In this document: positions 13,820-21,177 of the stretch, piece after piece
How positions within the stretch are numbered: the first letter of the stretch is position 1
How the letters are laid out: each line of letters starts with the position of its first letter
Origin: Candidatus Peribacteria bacterium
Lineage (GTDB): Bacteria > Patescibacteriota > Gracilibacteria > UBA1369 > GCA-2718715
Assembly: GCA_943349385.1 (NCBI GenBank)
Contig: CALQZM010000009.1
Coordinates: forward strand, 1 to 21,177
Direction of reading: 5' to 3'
Length of the DNA: 21,177 nt
The notes under the pieces: generated by a model
Database searches by the model: none
Seen by the model: the letters and a program-made list of their open reading frames with translations, nothing else
What the model was told of the DNA's origin: nothing
Translations under genes and position numbers: made by a program

Positions 13820-14716
13820 ATGTACTATCTTAAATTTTTAGACAGAGATCTAGCAGTTAATCCGAATTTAAAAGAAATAATCGTCTTATTATTTAAGTCG
13901 GTTATTTTAGTTTCAAATAATATCGATATTTCAAAGGCAAAAACTGATACTATGAATTTGTCGGGTGATACCCAGCTTGAAATGGATGTTTTAGCTGATG
14001 TGCTCATCCATGATACTTTAATTGAGTCGGATCTGGTTTCAATCTTAGCTTCTGAAGAACGCGAGGACGAAGTTCTACTTTCAGGTAAAGAGTTTGCAAT
14101 AGTCTATGATCCTTTAGATGGATCGTCGTTGATTGATGCAAATTTTGCAATTGGAACTATTTTTGGAGTTTATCCAGGAACTTATTTGTTAGGTCGTACT
14201 CCAAGAGATATGGTTGCAAGTATGTATGCGGTATATGGACCTCGTACTACTGTTGTGGTTAGTTGGGGGAATGGCGTTCATGAATTTATTTTAAAAGAAG
14301 ATGGTTTTTATTTGAATCGTGAAAATATCCAAATTGATCAAGAATCTGAATATTTTGCTCCCGGTAATTTAAGAGCCTGTAGCAGCAATTCTGGATATAA
14401 AAAATTAGTGCAACACTGGATTGATTCAGAATATACTCTGCGTTATTCAGGTGGAATGGTTCCGGATGTTAATCATATTTTCGTAAAAAAATCTGGAATT
14501 TTTGCTTATCCAAAATCTAAAGATGCTCCAGAAGGAAAATTAAGACTGTTATACGAATGTGGTCCAATGGCTTATTTAGTTACTAATGCCGGGGGTAAGG
14601 CTTCAAATGGTTATTCTGATATATTAGATTTACCTATCGCCAGTCTGCATCAAAAAACACCTGTTTTTTTGGGCTCAAGTTCAGAAGTTGAGAAGACAAA
14701 GGAATTTGGAGTTTAG
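13820..14716 (+). CDS. fbp: Class I fructose-1,6-bisphosphatase
   Basis: Removes the C1 phosphate from fructose-1,6-bisphosphate, the committed gluconeogenic step. The 298 residues carry the class I metal site. Asp and Glu lie in TQLEMDVLAD and ASEERED, followed by YDPLDGSSLIDANFAIGTIFG. Substrate residues lie in YSGGMVPDVNHIF and the C-terminal YECGPMAYLVTNAGGKAS. The E. coli enzyme has about 332 residues; this one is shorter at the N-terminus, where AMP inhibition is read in other members, so regulation may differ. Sedoheptulose-1,7-bisphosphatase belongs to the same fold and cannot be excluded. The ATG directly follows the aldolase stop. Confidence 0.95.
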   Translation: MYYLKFLDRDLAVNPNLKEIIVLLFKSVILVSNNIDISKAKTDTMNLSGDTQLEMDVLADVLIHDTLIESDLVSILASEEREDEVLLSGKEFAIVYDPLDGSSLIDANFAIGTIFGVYPGTYLLGRTPRDMVASMYAVYGPRTTVVVSWGNGVHEFILKEDGFYLNRENIQIDQESEYFAPGNLRACSSNSGYKKLVQHWIDSEYTLRYSGGMVPDVNHIFVKKSGIFAYPKSKDAPEGKLRLLYECGPMAYLVTNAGGKASNGYSDILDLPIASLHQKTPVFLGSSSEVEKTKEFGV

Positions 14717-14768
14717 TGAAACAAAAGTAAAATAAAATCGTATTGTATATTTGACTAAATAATTTTTG

Positions 14769-15332
14769 ATGAATCGTAAATTACATTCAGATGAGGAAAT
14801 AGTAAAATATGCAGTTAACTTTGTGAATGGTTATCCTGAGGCTTTTTCGGCTTTATATGATCACTTTGCTGATAATATCTACAGATACGTTTACTACAAG
14901 GTTAAAAGTTCTGAATCAGAGGATTTAACTGAGATAATATTTATTAAAGCCTGGGAAAATCGTAAAAAATACGATCCTGCAAAGAGCAGTTTTTCGTCAT
15001 GGCTGTATACAATTGCCAGAAATACAGTAATTGACCACTATAGGGTATATAAGAGCGTAGACGAGCTTTCGATTGATTTAACTGATCACGATGATGCTAA
15101 GAATCCAAAATTGAATACAGAGTCAATATTGAATGCTGAAAAGATTAGGGAGGCAATTTCAAAGATATCCGAAAGTTATCAAGAAATATTGCTTTTGCGC
15201 TTTATAGAGGACTTAGAATACGCTGAAATAGCCAAGATTATAGGTAAATCAGAAGGATCTATAAGGGTTATGCAGTTTAGGGCAATGAAAGAATTAAAAC
15301 AGGTGTTGCAAAAAATGGGATTTAATGAGTAA
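14769..15332 (+). CDS. RNA polymerase sigma factor, ECF type
   Basis: Directs RNA polymerase to a specific promoter set. The 187 residues have only regions 2 and 4. Region 2 covers about residues 24-95: AFSALYDHFADNIYRYVYYKV, then EDLTEIIFIKAWENRKKYD and FSSWLYTIARNTVIDHYR, the -10 recognition helix. Region 4 covers about 125-185: ISESYQEILLLRFIEDLEYAEIAKIIG with the helix-turn-helix SEGSIRVMQFRAMKEL. I chose ATG 14769; the preceding TTG adds one residue only. It is followed after 33 bp by a membrane FecR/DUF5667 protein on the same strand, the usual sigma/anti-sigma arrangement. The promoters it controls are not evident. Confidence 0.95.
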   Translation: MNRKLHSDEEIVKYAVNFVNGYPEAFSALYDHFADNIYRYVYYKVKSSESEDLTEIIFIKAWENRKKYDPAKSSFSSWLYTIARNTVIDHYRVYKSVDELSIDLTDHDDAKNPKLNTESILNAEKIREAISKISESYQEILLLRFIEDLEYAEIAKIIGKSEGSIRVMQFRAMKELKQVLQKMGFNE

Positions 15333-15365
15333 CAAACTTCTTGTTTTCTCGTATAAACAGGTACT

Positions 15366-17450
15366 ATGAACAAATTTGAACAACAAATAGGCAATATTAT
15401 AAGGACTGAAGTTGAGTTTAGCTCAAAAGAACGTCTGCGTAATAAAATTATGCAAGAACATGTGTATGTTGATTCATATTTTGCTAGAGTCATTAAATCT
15501 ATGCAATCTGTTAGATTATCGGTAAATACTAGGGTTTTAATGAAAGAAAAACTTTTAATGTATGTTGATGCAACAGCTGAAAGCTTTTTAGAAAGATTAT
15601 TCACGCGACCTCTGGTAAGACGATTTGGAGCTTCTTTTGCTGCATTTGTTTTAGTTTTTACTATTGTAGTTCAACCTTTTTCAAGTGTTAATATGGCAAA
15701 AGCATCTGTTCCGGCAAGCATTACTTCTTATTCTGGAAATGTTTTTGTGTATAGAGGTGACGATAGAATTGCAGTAGAATCTGGCTTTGTTTTACAACAG
15801 GGTGATGTTTTAGTAACTGGACCGGCTGGATTTGCTGAGATTGTGTTCGCTGACGATAGTTTAGCTAGGTTAGGTAATGATTCTAAGCTGAAAATTAATT
15901 CTTTAGAGGCAAATTTTGTAAATTCTAAAATTTCTTTAAAACTAGATAATGGAGTTTTATGGACTAATACTTTAGGACTTAATGGTTCTAATGCTTCTTT
16001 TCAAGTTTATGCTGATGAATTAATTGTTTCTTCAAAAATTGAATCGGTATTTAACGTTGAAGTTACTAAAGATTTCTCAAGAGTTGTTGCTTTAGAGAAA
16101 GGCCTCTCTCTAGAGTTGTTCGCCGAAGGTGAATATTTACCAGCAGACTTGCAAAAAGGCCAAGTGGTAAAGGTTAAAAAAGAAACTCCGGTAACTACTT
16201 ATTTAGATACACAATTATTTCAAGAAAAATTAACAGATTTTGATTTAGAATGGCTTACTAGTAACTTTAAACAAGATGAGTTTTACGCTAACTTAATTGC
16301 TGATAGTAAACTTACTTTATTAAAAGACGATGCAGGGATTACCCCAGAAAGTTTGTTTTACCCTATCAAAGAGTTTCGACGATCAGCGAAATTAGCCTTT
16401 ACTTTCGATCCTATTCGCCAGTCTGAACTAGAGTTGTCATTTGCTAATGAAAAAATGACTGAGGCTCAAGCCTTAATTGCTGAAGGTAAATACGAATATG
16501 CCGAAGATTTAATTAAGGAGTATTCAAATGCAGTTGAAATTGCGTCTGAAAGAGTCAAATCGATTGCTTTAAAAACTCCAGAAGGTAATTCTGTTAAAAG
16601 AGTTATAGAGCTAAGATCTAATATTTCTGATTCAGTTGGATTGCAAAAAAAGAACATTAAAGATTCTTTGTCTATAGCAGATGGTCTTGCACTGAAACAA
16701 GTATTAAACCAAGCAGAATTATTAGTTGCTTCAAATAAAACAGAAAAAACTAAGATCCAAATTGCTCAAGTAAATGAATTATTAGACGATGCAGTTGGGT
16801 TAGCAAAAGAAAATCGTCCGGAACTTGTTACTCAAAATTTAGTACAATTCACTAAGCAAATTGCTCAGATCGCTACCGATGTTGAGTCGTTGCCGGATTC
16901 TGAAAAAGCAGATGTTATTACTACTGTAATTGAGCAAGGTGTGCAAAGTTTAACTGCGATTCAAGAGTTGCAAGATGCTGCAGATGCAGATAGTAATAAA
17001 AGCGATGGATCAAATCCTACTGTGCTTCAAAACACTAACATTGGTGCAGAATTAGACAAGAAAATTGAAGAGGTTAAATTGTTTTCTGAACAAAGTTTAG
17101 AGTTGTCTATTGATATTGCAAAAGAAGTTAAGGGTCAAGCTGTAATTAATGATATTAAAAAAGTCAGTGAAACTATTAATATTGCAGAAAATGCTACTGT
17201 AATTAGTTCTCCAAATTTAATTGTTGATACGGTTAATATACCTACGGCTATACAGCTCGGAGAAGGTCAAAAAATTCAAGTTACGCCAAGTGTAGTGTTG
17301 CCACTATTACCAATAGCGCCAGTACAGCCACTTATAGATCCAGTAACGGGATTGCCAGTTGATCCGTTACTAGTACAGCCTGTAGCACCTATTACTGTTC
17401 CAAATACTGAGGCTAATTTTGTTCAATCTGCTTTGAAATTTTTGAATTAG
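15366..17450 (+). CDS. Membrane-anchored FecR/DUF5667-domain protein, probable anti-sigma factor
   Basis: The 694 residues fall into parts. An N-terminal cytoplasmic region (1-86) contains two similar helical stretches (KERLRNKIMQ...YVDSYFARVI and KEKLLMYVDA...SFLERLF) and probably binds the sigma factor. One transmembrane helix follows at about 88-106 (GASFAAFVLVFTIVVQPF). A FecR-type domain spans about 118-255 (ASITSYSGNVFVYRG, GFVLQQGDVLVTGPAGFAEIVFADDSLARLG). A DUF5667-like helical region starts near 320 (ITPESLFYPIKEFRRSAKLAF). Further helices and a Pro/Val-rich C-terminus (LPIAPVQPLIDPVTGLP) end the protein outside the membrane. By analogy with FecR-FecI it would sense an envelope or external cue and control the upstream ECF factor; the signal is unknown. 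Its TAG stop interlocks with the convergent mraY stop. Confidence 0.85.
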   Translation: MNKFEQQIGNIIRTEVEFSSKERLRNKIMQEHVYVDSYFARVIKSMQSVRLSVNTRVLMKEKLLMYVDATAESFLERLFTRPLVRRFGASFAAFVLVFTIVVQPFSSVNMAKASVPASITSYSGNVFVYRGDDRIAVESGFVLQQGDVLVTGPAGFAEIVFADDSLARLGNDSKLKINSLEANFVNSKISLKLDNGVLWTNTLGLNGSNASFQVYADELIVSSKIESVFNVEVTKDFSRVVALEKGLSLELFAEGEYLPADLQKGQVVKVKKETPVTTYLDTQLFQEKLTDFDLEWLTSNFKQDEFYANLIADSKLTLLKDDAGITPESLFYPIKEFRRSAKLAFTFDPIRQSELELSFANEKMTEAQALIAEGKYEYAEDLIKEYSNAVEIASERVKSIALKTPEGNSVKRVIELRSNISDSVGLQKKNIKDSLSIADGLALKQVLNQAELLVASNKTEKTKIQIAQVNELLDDAVGLAKENRPELVTQNLVQFTKQIAQIATDVESLPDSEKADVITTVIEQGVQSLTAIQELQDAADADSNKSDGSNPTVLQNTNIGAELDKKIEEVKLFSEQSLELSIDIAKEVKGQAVINDIKKVSETINIAENATVISSPNLIVDTVNIPTAIQLGEGQKIQVTPSVVLPLLPIAPVQPLIDPVTGLPVDPLLVQPVAPITVPNTEANFVQSALKFLN

Positions 17451-18505
17451 ACTAGTCTAGCTAAATGTAAAATTAGTCCAAGAGCTGCAATGAATCCGCC
17501 TATCATCCAAAAGCGCATGGTTACTTTGAATTCTGGCCAGCCGATATATTCGAAATGATGATGAACTGGGGCGATATAGAATATTTTTTTGTTGAATAGC
17601 TTTTTAGAGATTATTTGAATTATTACAGATAAGGTTTCGATTACGAATATAGCGCCAATAAATGGTAATAATAATACGGTGTCAGTTAAAAATGAGATTA
17701 CGGCCATGGTTGCTCCTAAACTTAAAGATCCGGTGTCTCCCATGAAAAACTTGGCGGGCGGAATATTGTACCATAAAAATGCTGCAGTTGCTCCAATAAT
17801 TACTCCACAGAATGAGGCTAGGATTAGTTGTCCTTTTAAATAGGCTACGATTGCAAGTACACTAAATGCTAAAATTATTAGACCTGCCGCAAGTCCGTCT
17901 AGGCCGTCGGTAATATTAACTGCGTTGGCAGATCCTACGAATACGAATATAAATAGGGGTATATAAAGCCAACCTAAGGTGTAGGTATTTGAAAATAAAG
18001 TAATTGAGTCGAATCCAAGTTTATAGTGAAACCAGTAGGCTCCAAAAGCTCCAAATAGGGTAAGCCAAGTGAATTTAGTGATTGCGCTAAGTCCTTTAGT
18101 TTTTCCTATTTTCTTTACGTTCATAACGTCGTCTACTAGTCCAAGTAAAGCACAGGTAATTAATGTAAAAATTGGCCAATAGGTTTCATTACGGTTTATA
18201 AGGCTATTATTGGTAATGCCCATTTCTACTGAAATGAATGATAAGACTGCTACAATTAGAACCGACATCCAAATTAAGACCCCACCCATAGTTGGGGTGC
18301 CTTCTTTTTTCTTGTGAAGACTGTTAAATAAAGGAGTCTTTGTTCCACCCATGGATTCTTCTTTGATTGTTTGCCCAAACTGAAATTTCTTGAGTAGGCA
18401 GGTATATTTATTGGCGCAAAGTATGGCTATTAAAAAAGCGAGTGCTGAGGACCCTAGTATTAGTCCAAGGTTTATACTGAGTTCGTTGAAAAGAAAGTTT
18501 TCCAT
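17447..18505 (-). CDS. mraY: Phospho-N-acetylmuramoyl-pentapeptide-transferase MraY
   Basis: Transfers phospho-MurNAc-pentapeptide to undecaprenyl phosphate to make lipid I, the first membrane step of peptidoglycan synthesis. The 352 residues are hydrophobic with about ten transmembrane helices. Landmarks: KEESMGGTKTPLFNSLHKKKEGTPTMGG near the N-terminus, LLGLVDDVMNV with the Asp pair, NAVNITDGLDGLAAG, FMGDTGSLSLGA, and APVHHHFEYIGWPEFKVTMRFW. All are intact. It starts 6 bp after the carboxypeptidase stop and ends in a 4-bp overlap (17447-17450) with the convergent FecR-protein gene. It is separated from rsmH-ftsL, unlike a classical dcw cluster. Confidence 0.98.
   Translation of the reverse strand: MENFLFNELSINLGLILGSSALAFLIAILCANKYTCLLKKFQFGQTIKEESMGGTKTPLFNSLHKKKEGTPTMGGVLIWMSVLIVAVLSFISVEMGITNNSLINRNETYWPIFTLITCALLGLVDDVMNVKKIGKTKGLSAITKFTWLTLFGAFGAYWFHYKLGFDSITLFSNTYTLGWLYIPLFIFVFVGSANAVNITDGLDGLAAGLIILAFSVLAIVAYLKGQLILASFCGVIIGATAAFLWYNIPPAKFFMGDTGSLSLGATMAVISFLTDTVLLLPFIGAIFVIETLSVIIQIISKKLFNKKIFYIAPVHHHFEYIGWPEFKVTMRFWMIGGFIAALGLILHLARLV
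17448..17459. repeat. 12-bp palindrome at the convergent gene junction
   Basis: TAGACTAGTCTA is a perfect palindrome that begins with the FecR-protein stop codon and overlaps the end of mraY. It has no T-run and is too short for a convincing terminator. No other terminator separates the convergent genes. Confidence 0.5.
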
Positions 18506-18511
18506 ATTATA

Positions 18512-19372
18512 TTAGGTTTTTTTAAAAGTATTTTTTGTCCAATCTAGCAGAATTTTTGTGTCTTTGAAACGGTCATTTGATCCAATTACTATTGAAATTT
18601 TTGGGTTGTCTTCATTTGTTATAGCAATAAAACATCCTCCGGCTTTTTCGGTGGAGCCAGTTTTGAGGCCACTTACTTTTAAATAGTTATTAAGTAGATC
18701 GTTTGTGGTTTTGAGTTTGTGGCTGACTGCTTTATTTTTGGAATATACAGTTTTTGTTTTAGATTGTACTATCTTTTTTATTTTAGGATCTTTGTAGAGT
18801 TCTTTGGCTATTAAGTATAGATCTTGAACTGTTGAGTAGTTATCTGGGTCGTCAAATCCCATGGGGTTGGCAAAATTTGTGTTTTGCAAATTTAGCTCTT
18901 TTGCTTTTTGATTCATTTTTTTAACAAATTTCTTGGTGGTTCCCGAATTGTGCGTAGCTAAACTGATTGCAGCATCATTGCCAGATTGGATTAAAAGTCC
19001 GTGTAGTAAATTTTCGACAGAAATTTCTTCATTAGTAGCTAGGTACATGCTGGATCCTCCCACTATTGTTGCTTGGGCTGGAACAGTAACGACTTCGCTT
19101 AATTTATTTTCTTGAATTATAATTAAGGCAGTCATGATTTTAGTAAGACTGGCAATTGGTAAAATTTTTACAGGATTTTTTTGGTAAAAAACATAGTCTG
19201 AATTTAAATCCGCAATTAAAGCTGCATTCGCAGATACTAATGGAATACTACTGTCTTGTTTTACAAATTGATAATTCGTTGAAATAGTTGTGGTTTTAGT
19301 TTCTGTATAATTGGTGTTTGAATTCGGAATTGAATTTAAACTTAGAATTATTGTAATTAGAATTTCGAGCAT
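18512..19372 (-). CDS. dacA: D-alanyl-D-alanine carboxypeptidase (peptidase S11, PBP5/DacA type)
   Basis: Trims the terminal D-Ala from peptidoglycan pentapeptides outside the membrane. The 286 residues start with a hydrophobic export segment (MLEILITIILSLNSIP). The three penicillin-binding motifs follow: SLTK (catalytic Ser75, Lys78), SGN (130-132) and KTG (237-239, in LKTGSTEKAGGC). ANAALIADLNSDYVFYQKN before the first motif is typical of the family. It ends at about the edge of the catalytic domain, so the C-terminal beta domain and amphipathic anchor of E. coli PBP5 are absent. It lies 11 bp after the LCP gene and 6 bp before mraY, in a probable three-gene envelope operon. Confidence 0.95.
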   Translation of the reverse strand: MLEILITIILSLNSIPNSNTNYTETKTTTISTNYQFVKQDSSIPLVSANAALIADLNSDYVFYQKNPVKILPIASLTKIMTALIIIQENKLSEVVTVPAQATIVGGSSMYLATNEEISVENLLHGLLIQSGNDAAISLATHNSGTTKKFVKKMNQKAKELNLQNTNFANPMGFDDPDNYSTVQDLYLIAKELYKDPKIKKIVQSKTKTVYSKNKAVSHKLKTTNDLLNNYLKVSGLKTGSTEKAGGCFIAITNEDNPKISIVIGSNDRFKDTKILLDWTKNTFKKT

Positions 19373-19383
19373 CTTGAGAAAGT

Positions 19384-21003
19384 TTAAATTGTAACTAAGT
19401 TTTGATTCTCAATTGTTTCTTCTGTGGTTTCTGCATTTGGGGTTGATTGATCTTTTGGATCGATTGTAGGTTTATTGTTTTCTTCGGTATCGAGTTCGTT
19501 ATCTGGTTTGTTGGCTGCTTGATTTTCTTGTATTGCTTGTTGTATTAGCGGTGCCAGACTGGAGTGGGTATCAAAAAATTTAAGGGTTGATTTCATGTCG
19601 ATTCCTACGATTACTTTTATGCTTGATGGTAATCCGTCGGCTTCAGGATCTGGTAATACCGGATCAATATTTTCTATTTTTTTAATTGGTGGGAACAGCA
19701 TTTTGATAGCATCTATTATTTCATTGTTACTGCCAATGCTGGTTTGAATTTTACTAGTTTGGACTTCGATTTCTCGATTTTCAATGTTCTCTATGTCATT
19801 AGTTTCGAACCCAAATTTCTGTAAAACAAAGGCTGTTTCTCCGGCTAAACCAGAAGTTTTAGTACCATTTAATACATCTATCGGTACAGGGTTTTTCATT
19901 AACTCAGGGAATTCTCTATGAAGTTTTATAAATGTATGTACTTGAGTAAGGGTTTTATCTGCAGGTAATAATACATATGCATCTGCATAAAGTGATCTTG
20001 GAGGTGAGTATAAGAATCCACCTTTTTGATTTGGGTCGTCATTAAAGATAATTTGTACCAGGTCTGACTTATCTATATCGCTAGCGATTCCAGCTAAGGT
20101 TGTTATTTCTCTTAAATTTAAATTTGTGCCAATATTGGATTCGATACTTTTGTATAAGTTTCTAAGTTTATCAGGACTAGAAAGCAAATTTAATTTTAGA
20201 GCTTTTTCTTTTATGGCTAATATTAATTGTTGTTGCCGATCAGAACGTGAAAAGTCGTTGGTTGTTTTTCGCGATCTGGCAAATTTTAAAGCAGTTGCAC
20301 CATTTAGAGTTTGCGTACCCATTGGAAGTGAGAAAGTCTGATAACTATAGTTTGGTCCTGGGTAAAATGGGTCAAAGATTGCTTCTTTATTATAAATTTC
20401 GATTCCGCCTACTGCATCGACTATATCGCGAAGACCTTTAAAATCAATTTTTACATAGTAATGAATTTCTTCGCCAGTAAATTCACCGATTATTTCAGCT
20501 AATGTCGCTAATGCTAGTTCTTCTCCTAGTTTATGTTTTGTATTTTCGTATACACTATTAATTCTTTGGGAAATGATGTTGTCGTGTTTTGCGTACAGAT
20601 CACGTGGGATTGAAGTCATTACAATTTTTTCTTTTTTTTCGTTAATGCTGGCTACAATTATAGTATCGGTAAGTTGGCCGCCTTCGTGTCCTTCGCCACC
20701 TACACCAATGGCTAAAATATTAGTGTAGCCACTTGAATCTTTTTTAATGTTACTTCCGATTGTTTTTAATAAGGATTTTGTAATTATACTTTTGGCTGGC
20801 GTGAACTGAAAAGTTGCAAATCCAATAGTAAATATTAAAAAACTTATACCTAGTGCAGAAACCAATTTTTTTGGTAATTTCAGGTTGAATTTTGGTAACT
20901 TAAAAGGGAATTGGTTCTTTGTTTTGATTTTACTCCTATTTGAGGCAATGTCTTTAACTTTTAAAGGTCTACTTTTTGAAATTTTTCTTGATTTGAAATT
21001 CAT
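19384..21003 (-). CDS. LytR-CpsA-Psr (LCP) family protein with LytR C-terminal domain
   Basis: LCP proteins attach undecaprenyl-linked glycopolymers to peptidoglycan. The 539 residues begin with a basic cytoplasmic tail (about 1-45, many Lys/Arg) and one transmembrane helix (about 48-66, VSALGISFLIFTIGFATF). The LCP domain follows, with TDTIIVASINEKKEKIVMTSIPRDLY, VKIDFKGLRDIVDAVGGIEIY and LNGATALKFARSRKTTNDFSRSDRQQQLI, whose Arg and Asp residues bind the lipid diphosphate. A second domain near 385-460 (PIDVLNGTKTSGLAGETAFVLQKFGF) matches LytR_C. The tail is rich in Glu, Asn, Pro and Thr. It heads the LCP-dacA-mraY operon. This suggests the cell wall carries an attached surface polymer. Confidence 0.95.
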   Translation of the reverse strand: MNFKSRKISKSRPLKVKDIASNRSKIKTKNQFPFKLPKFNLKLPKKLVSALGISFLIFTIGFATFQFTPAKSIITKSLLKTIGSNIKKDSSGYTNILAIGVGGEGHEGGQLTDTIIVASINEKKEKIVMTSIPRDLYAKHDNIISQRINSVYENTKHKLGEELALATLAEIIGEFTGEEIHYYVKIDFKGLRDIVDAVGGIEIYNKEAIFDPFYPGPNYSYQTFSLPMGTQTLNGATALKFARSRKTTNDFSRSDRQQQLILAIKEKALKLNLLSSPDKLRNLYKSIESNIGTNLNLREITTLAGIASDIDKSDLVQIIFNDDPNQKGGFLYSPPRSLYADAYVLLPADKTLTQVHTFIKLHREFPELMKNPVPIDVLNGTKTSGLAGETAFVLQKFGFETNDIENIENREIEVQTSKIQTSIGSNNEIIDAIKMLFPPIKKIENIDPVLPDPEADGLPSSIKVIVGIDMKSTLKFFDTHSSLAPLIQQAIQENQAANKPDNELDTEENNKPTIDPKDQSTPNAETTEETIENQNLVTI

Positions 21004-21142
21004 AATTTTTATTGAATATCTAATTCTTAACTGGAATAATTGGACTTTATTATTTTACACTTAAATTATTAGAATTTAAACTTGAAAATTGACATTAAGT
21101 TATACTTTGAGTAGTTTTTATTTGTATTAATAATATGTTTAT

Positions 21143-21177
21143 ATGATAGTTAAATTGCTAAGGTTTACGATTATTTG
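21143..21177 (+). CDS. Possible start of a rightward gene, cut by the window edge
   Basis: ATG 21143 opens a frame reading MIVKLLRFTII before the window ends. A basic then hydrophobic beginning would fit a membrane or secreted protein. Eleven codons cannot establish a gene. It diverges from the LCP gene across 139 bp of very AT-rich DNA. Confidence 0.25.
   Translation, partial: MIVKLLRFTII

Noticed and set aside
15179..15604. 141-residue leftward frame over the sigma/FecR junction
   Set aside because: Antisense to two well-supported genes and without family features.
18506..18511. TATAAT between the dacA stop and the mraY ATG as a promoter
   Set aside because: It touches the ATG, has no -35 match at correct spacing, and the 6-bp gap is better explained by an operon.
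21089..21117. TTGACA near the right edge as the promoter of a rightward gene
   Set aside because: The hexamer at 17-bp spacing is TAGTTT, a poor -10, and the downstream frame is only 11 codons long in the window.
1..21177. Alternative genetic code (TGA as glycine), as in some candidate phyla
   Set aside because: TGA terminates the Sua5-like gene at the expected length and no in-frame TGA occurs inside conserved genes.

Overview
The window reads as chromosomal, AT-rich bacterial DNA that uses the standard code: TGA is used as a stop and never occurs inside a reading frame. Most genes are core housekeeping genes. The compact layout, short or abutting gene junctions, near absence of Shine-Dalgarno sequences, short HrcA and FecR/DUF5667-type surface protein suggest a Candidate Phyla Radiation (Patescibacteria) genome. 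That placement is an inference from gene style, not from a search. I see no rRNA, tRNA, CRISPR array, insertion sequence or phage gene.

Positions 1-9053 run leftwards. First comes rpoB, whose 3' part is cut off by the window edge. Its reading frame opens with about 150 residues of Lys/Ala/Pro-rich, histone-H1-like repeats before normal RpoB sequence begins. Upstream of it lie a 5' leader with a hairpin, a 34-residue remnant of a short-chain dehydrogenase, serS and rsmE. Next is the heat-shock block: dnaK with a near-perfect promoter whose -10 box sits inside a CIRCE operator, then sanA, grpE and hrcA. hrcA diverges from a gene for a 40-residue, very basic protein. The two promoters appear to share one palindromic -35 hexamer.

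Positions 9588-14716 carry central carbon and division genes. gapA runs leftwards. A divergent Sua5/YrdC-like gene, rsmH, an ftsL-like gene, class I fructose-bisphosphate aldolase and class I fructose-1,6-bisphosphatase run rightwards. GapA, aldolase and phosphatase together cover the lower-to-upper gluconeogenic direction and would feed fructose-6-phosphate into cell-wall and pentose precursors.

Positions 14769-17450 hold an ECF-type sigma factor and a membrane-spanning FecR/DUF5667 protein that looks like its anti-sigma or sensor partner. Convergent to it, with interlocked stop codons, is a leftward envelope operon: an LCP-family (LytR-CpsA-Psr) protein, a D-Ala-D-Ala carboxypeptidase and mraY. 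The usual division and cell-wall (dcw) cluster is therefore split, with rsmH-ftsL in one place and mraY in another.

The most unusual items are the histone-like tail on the RNA polymerase beta subunit, the small basic protein sharing a promoter region with hrcA, several genes whose -10 box lies only 6-7 nt before the ATG (predicted leaderless mRNAs), and the sigma/FecR pair next to cell-wall genes.
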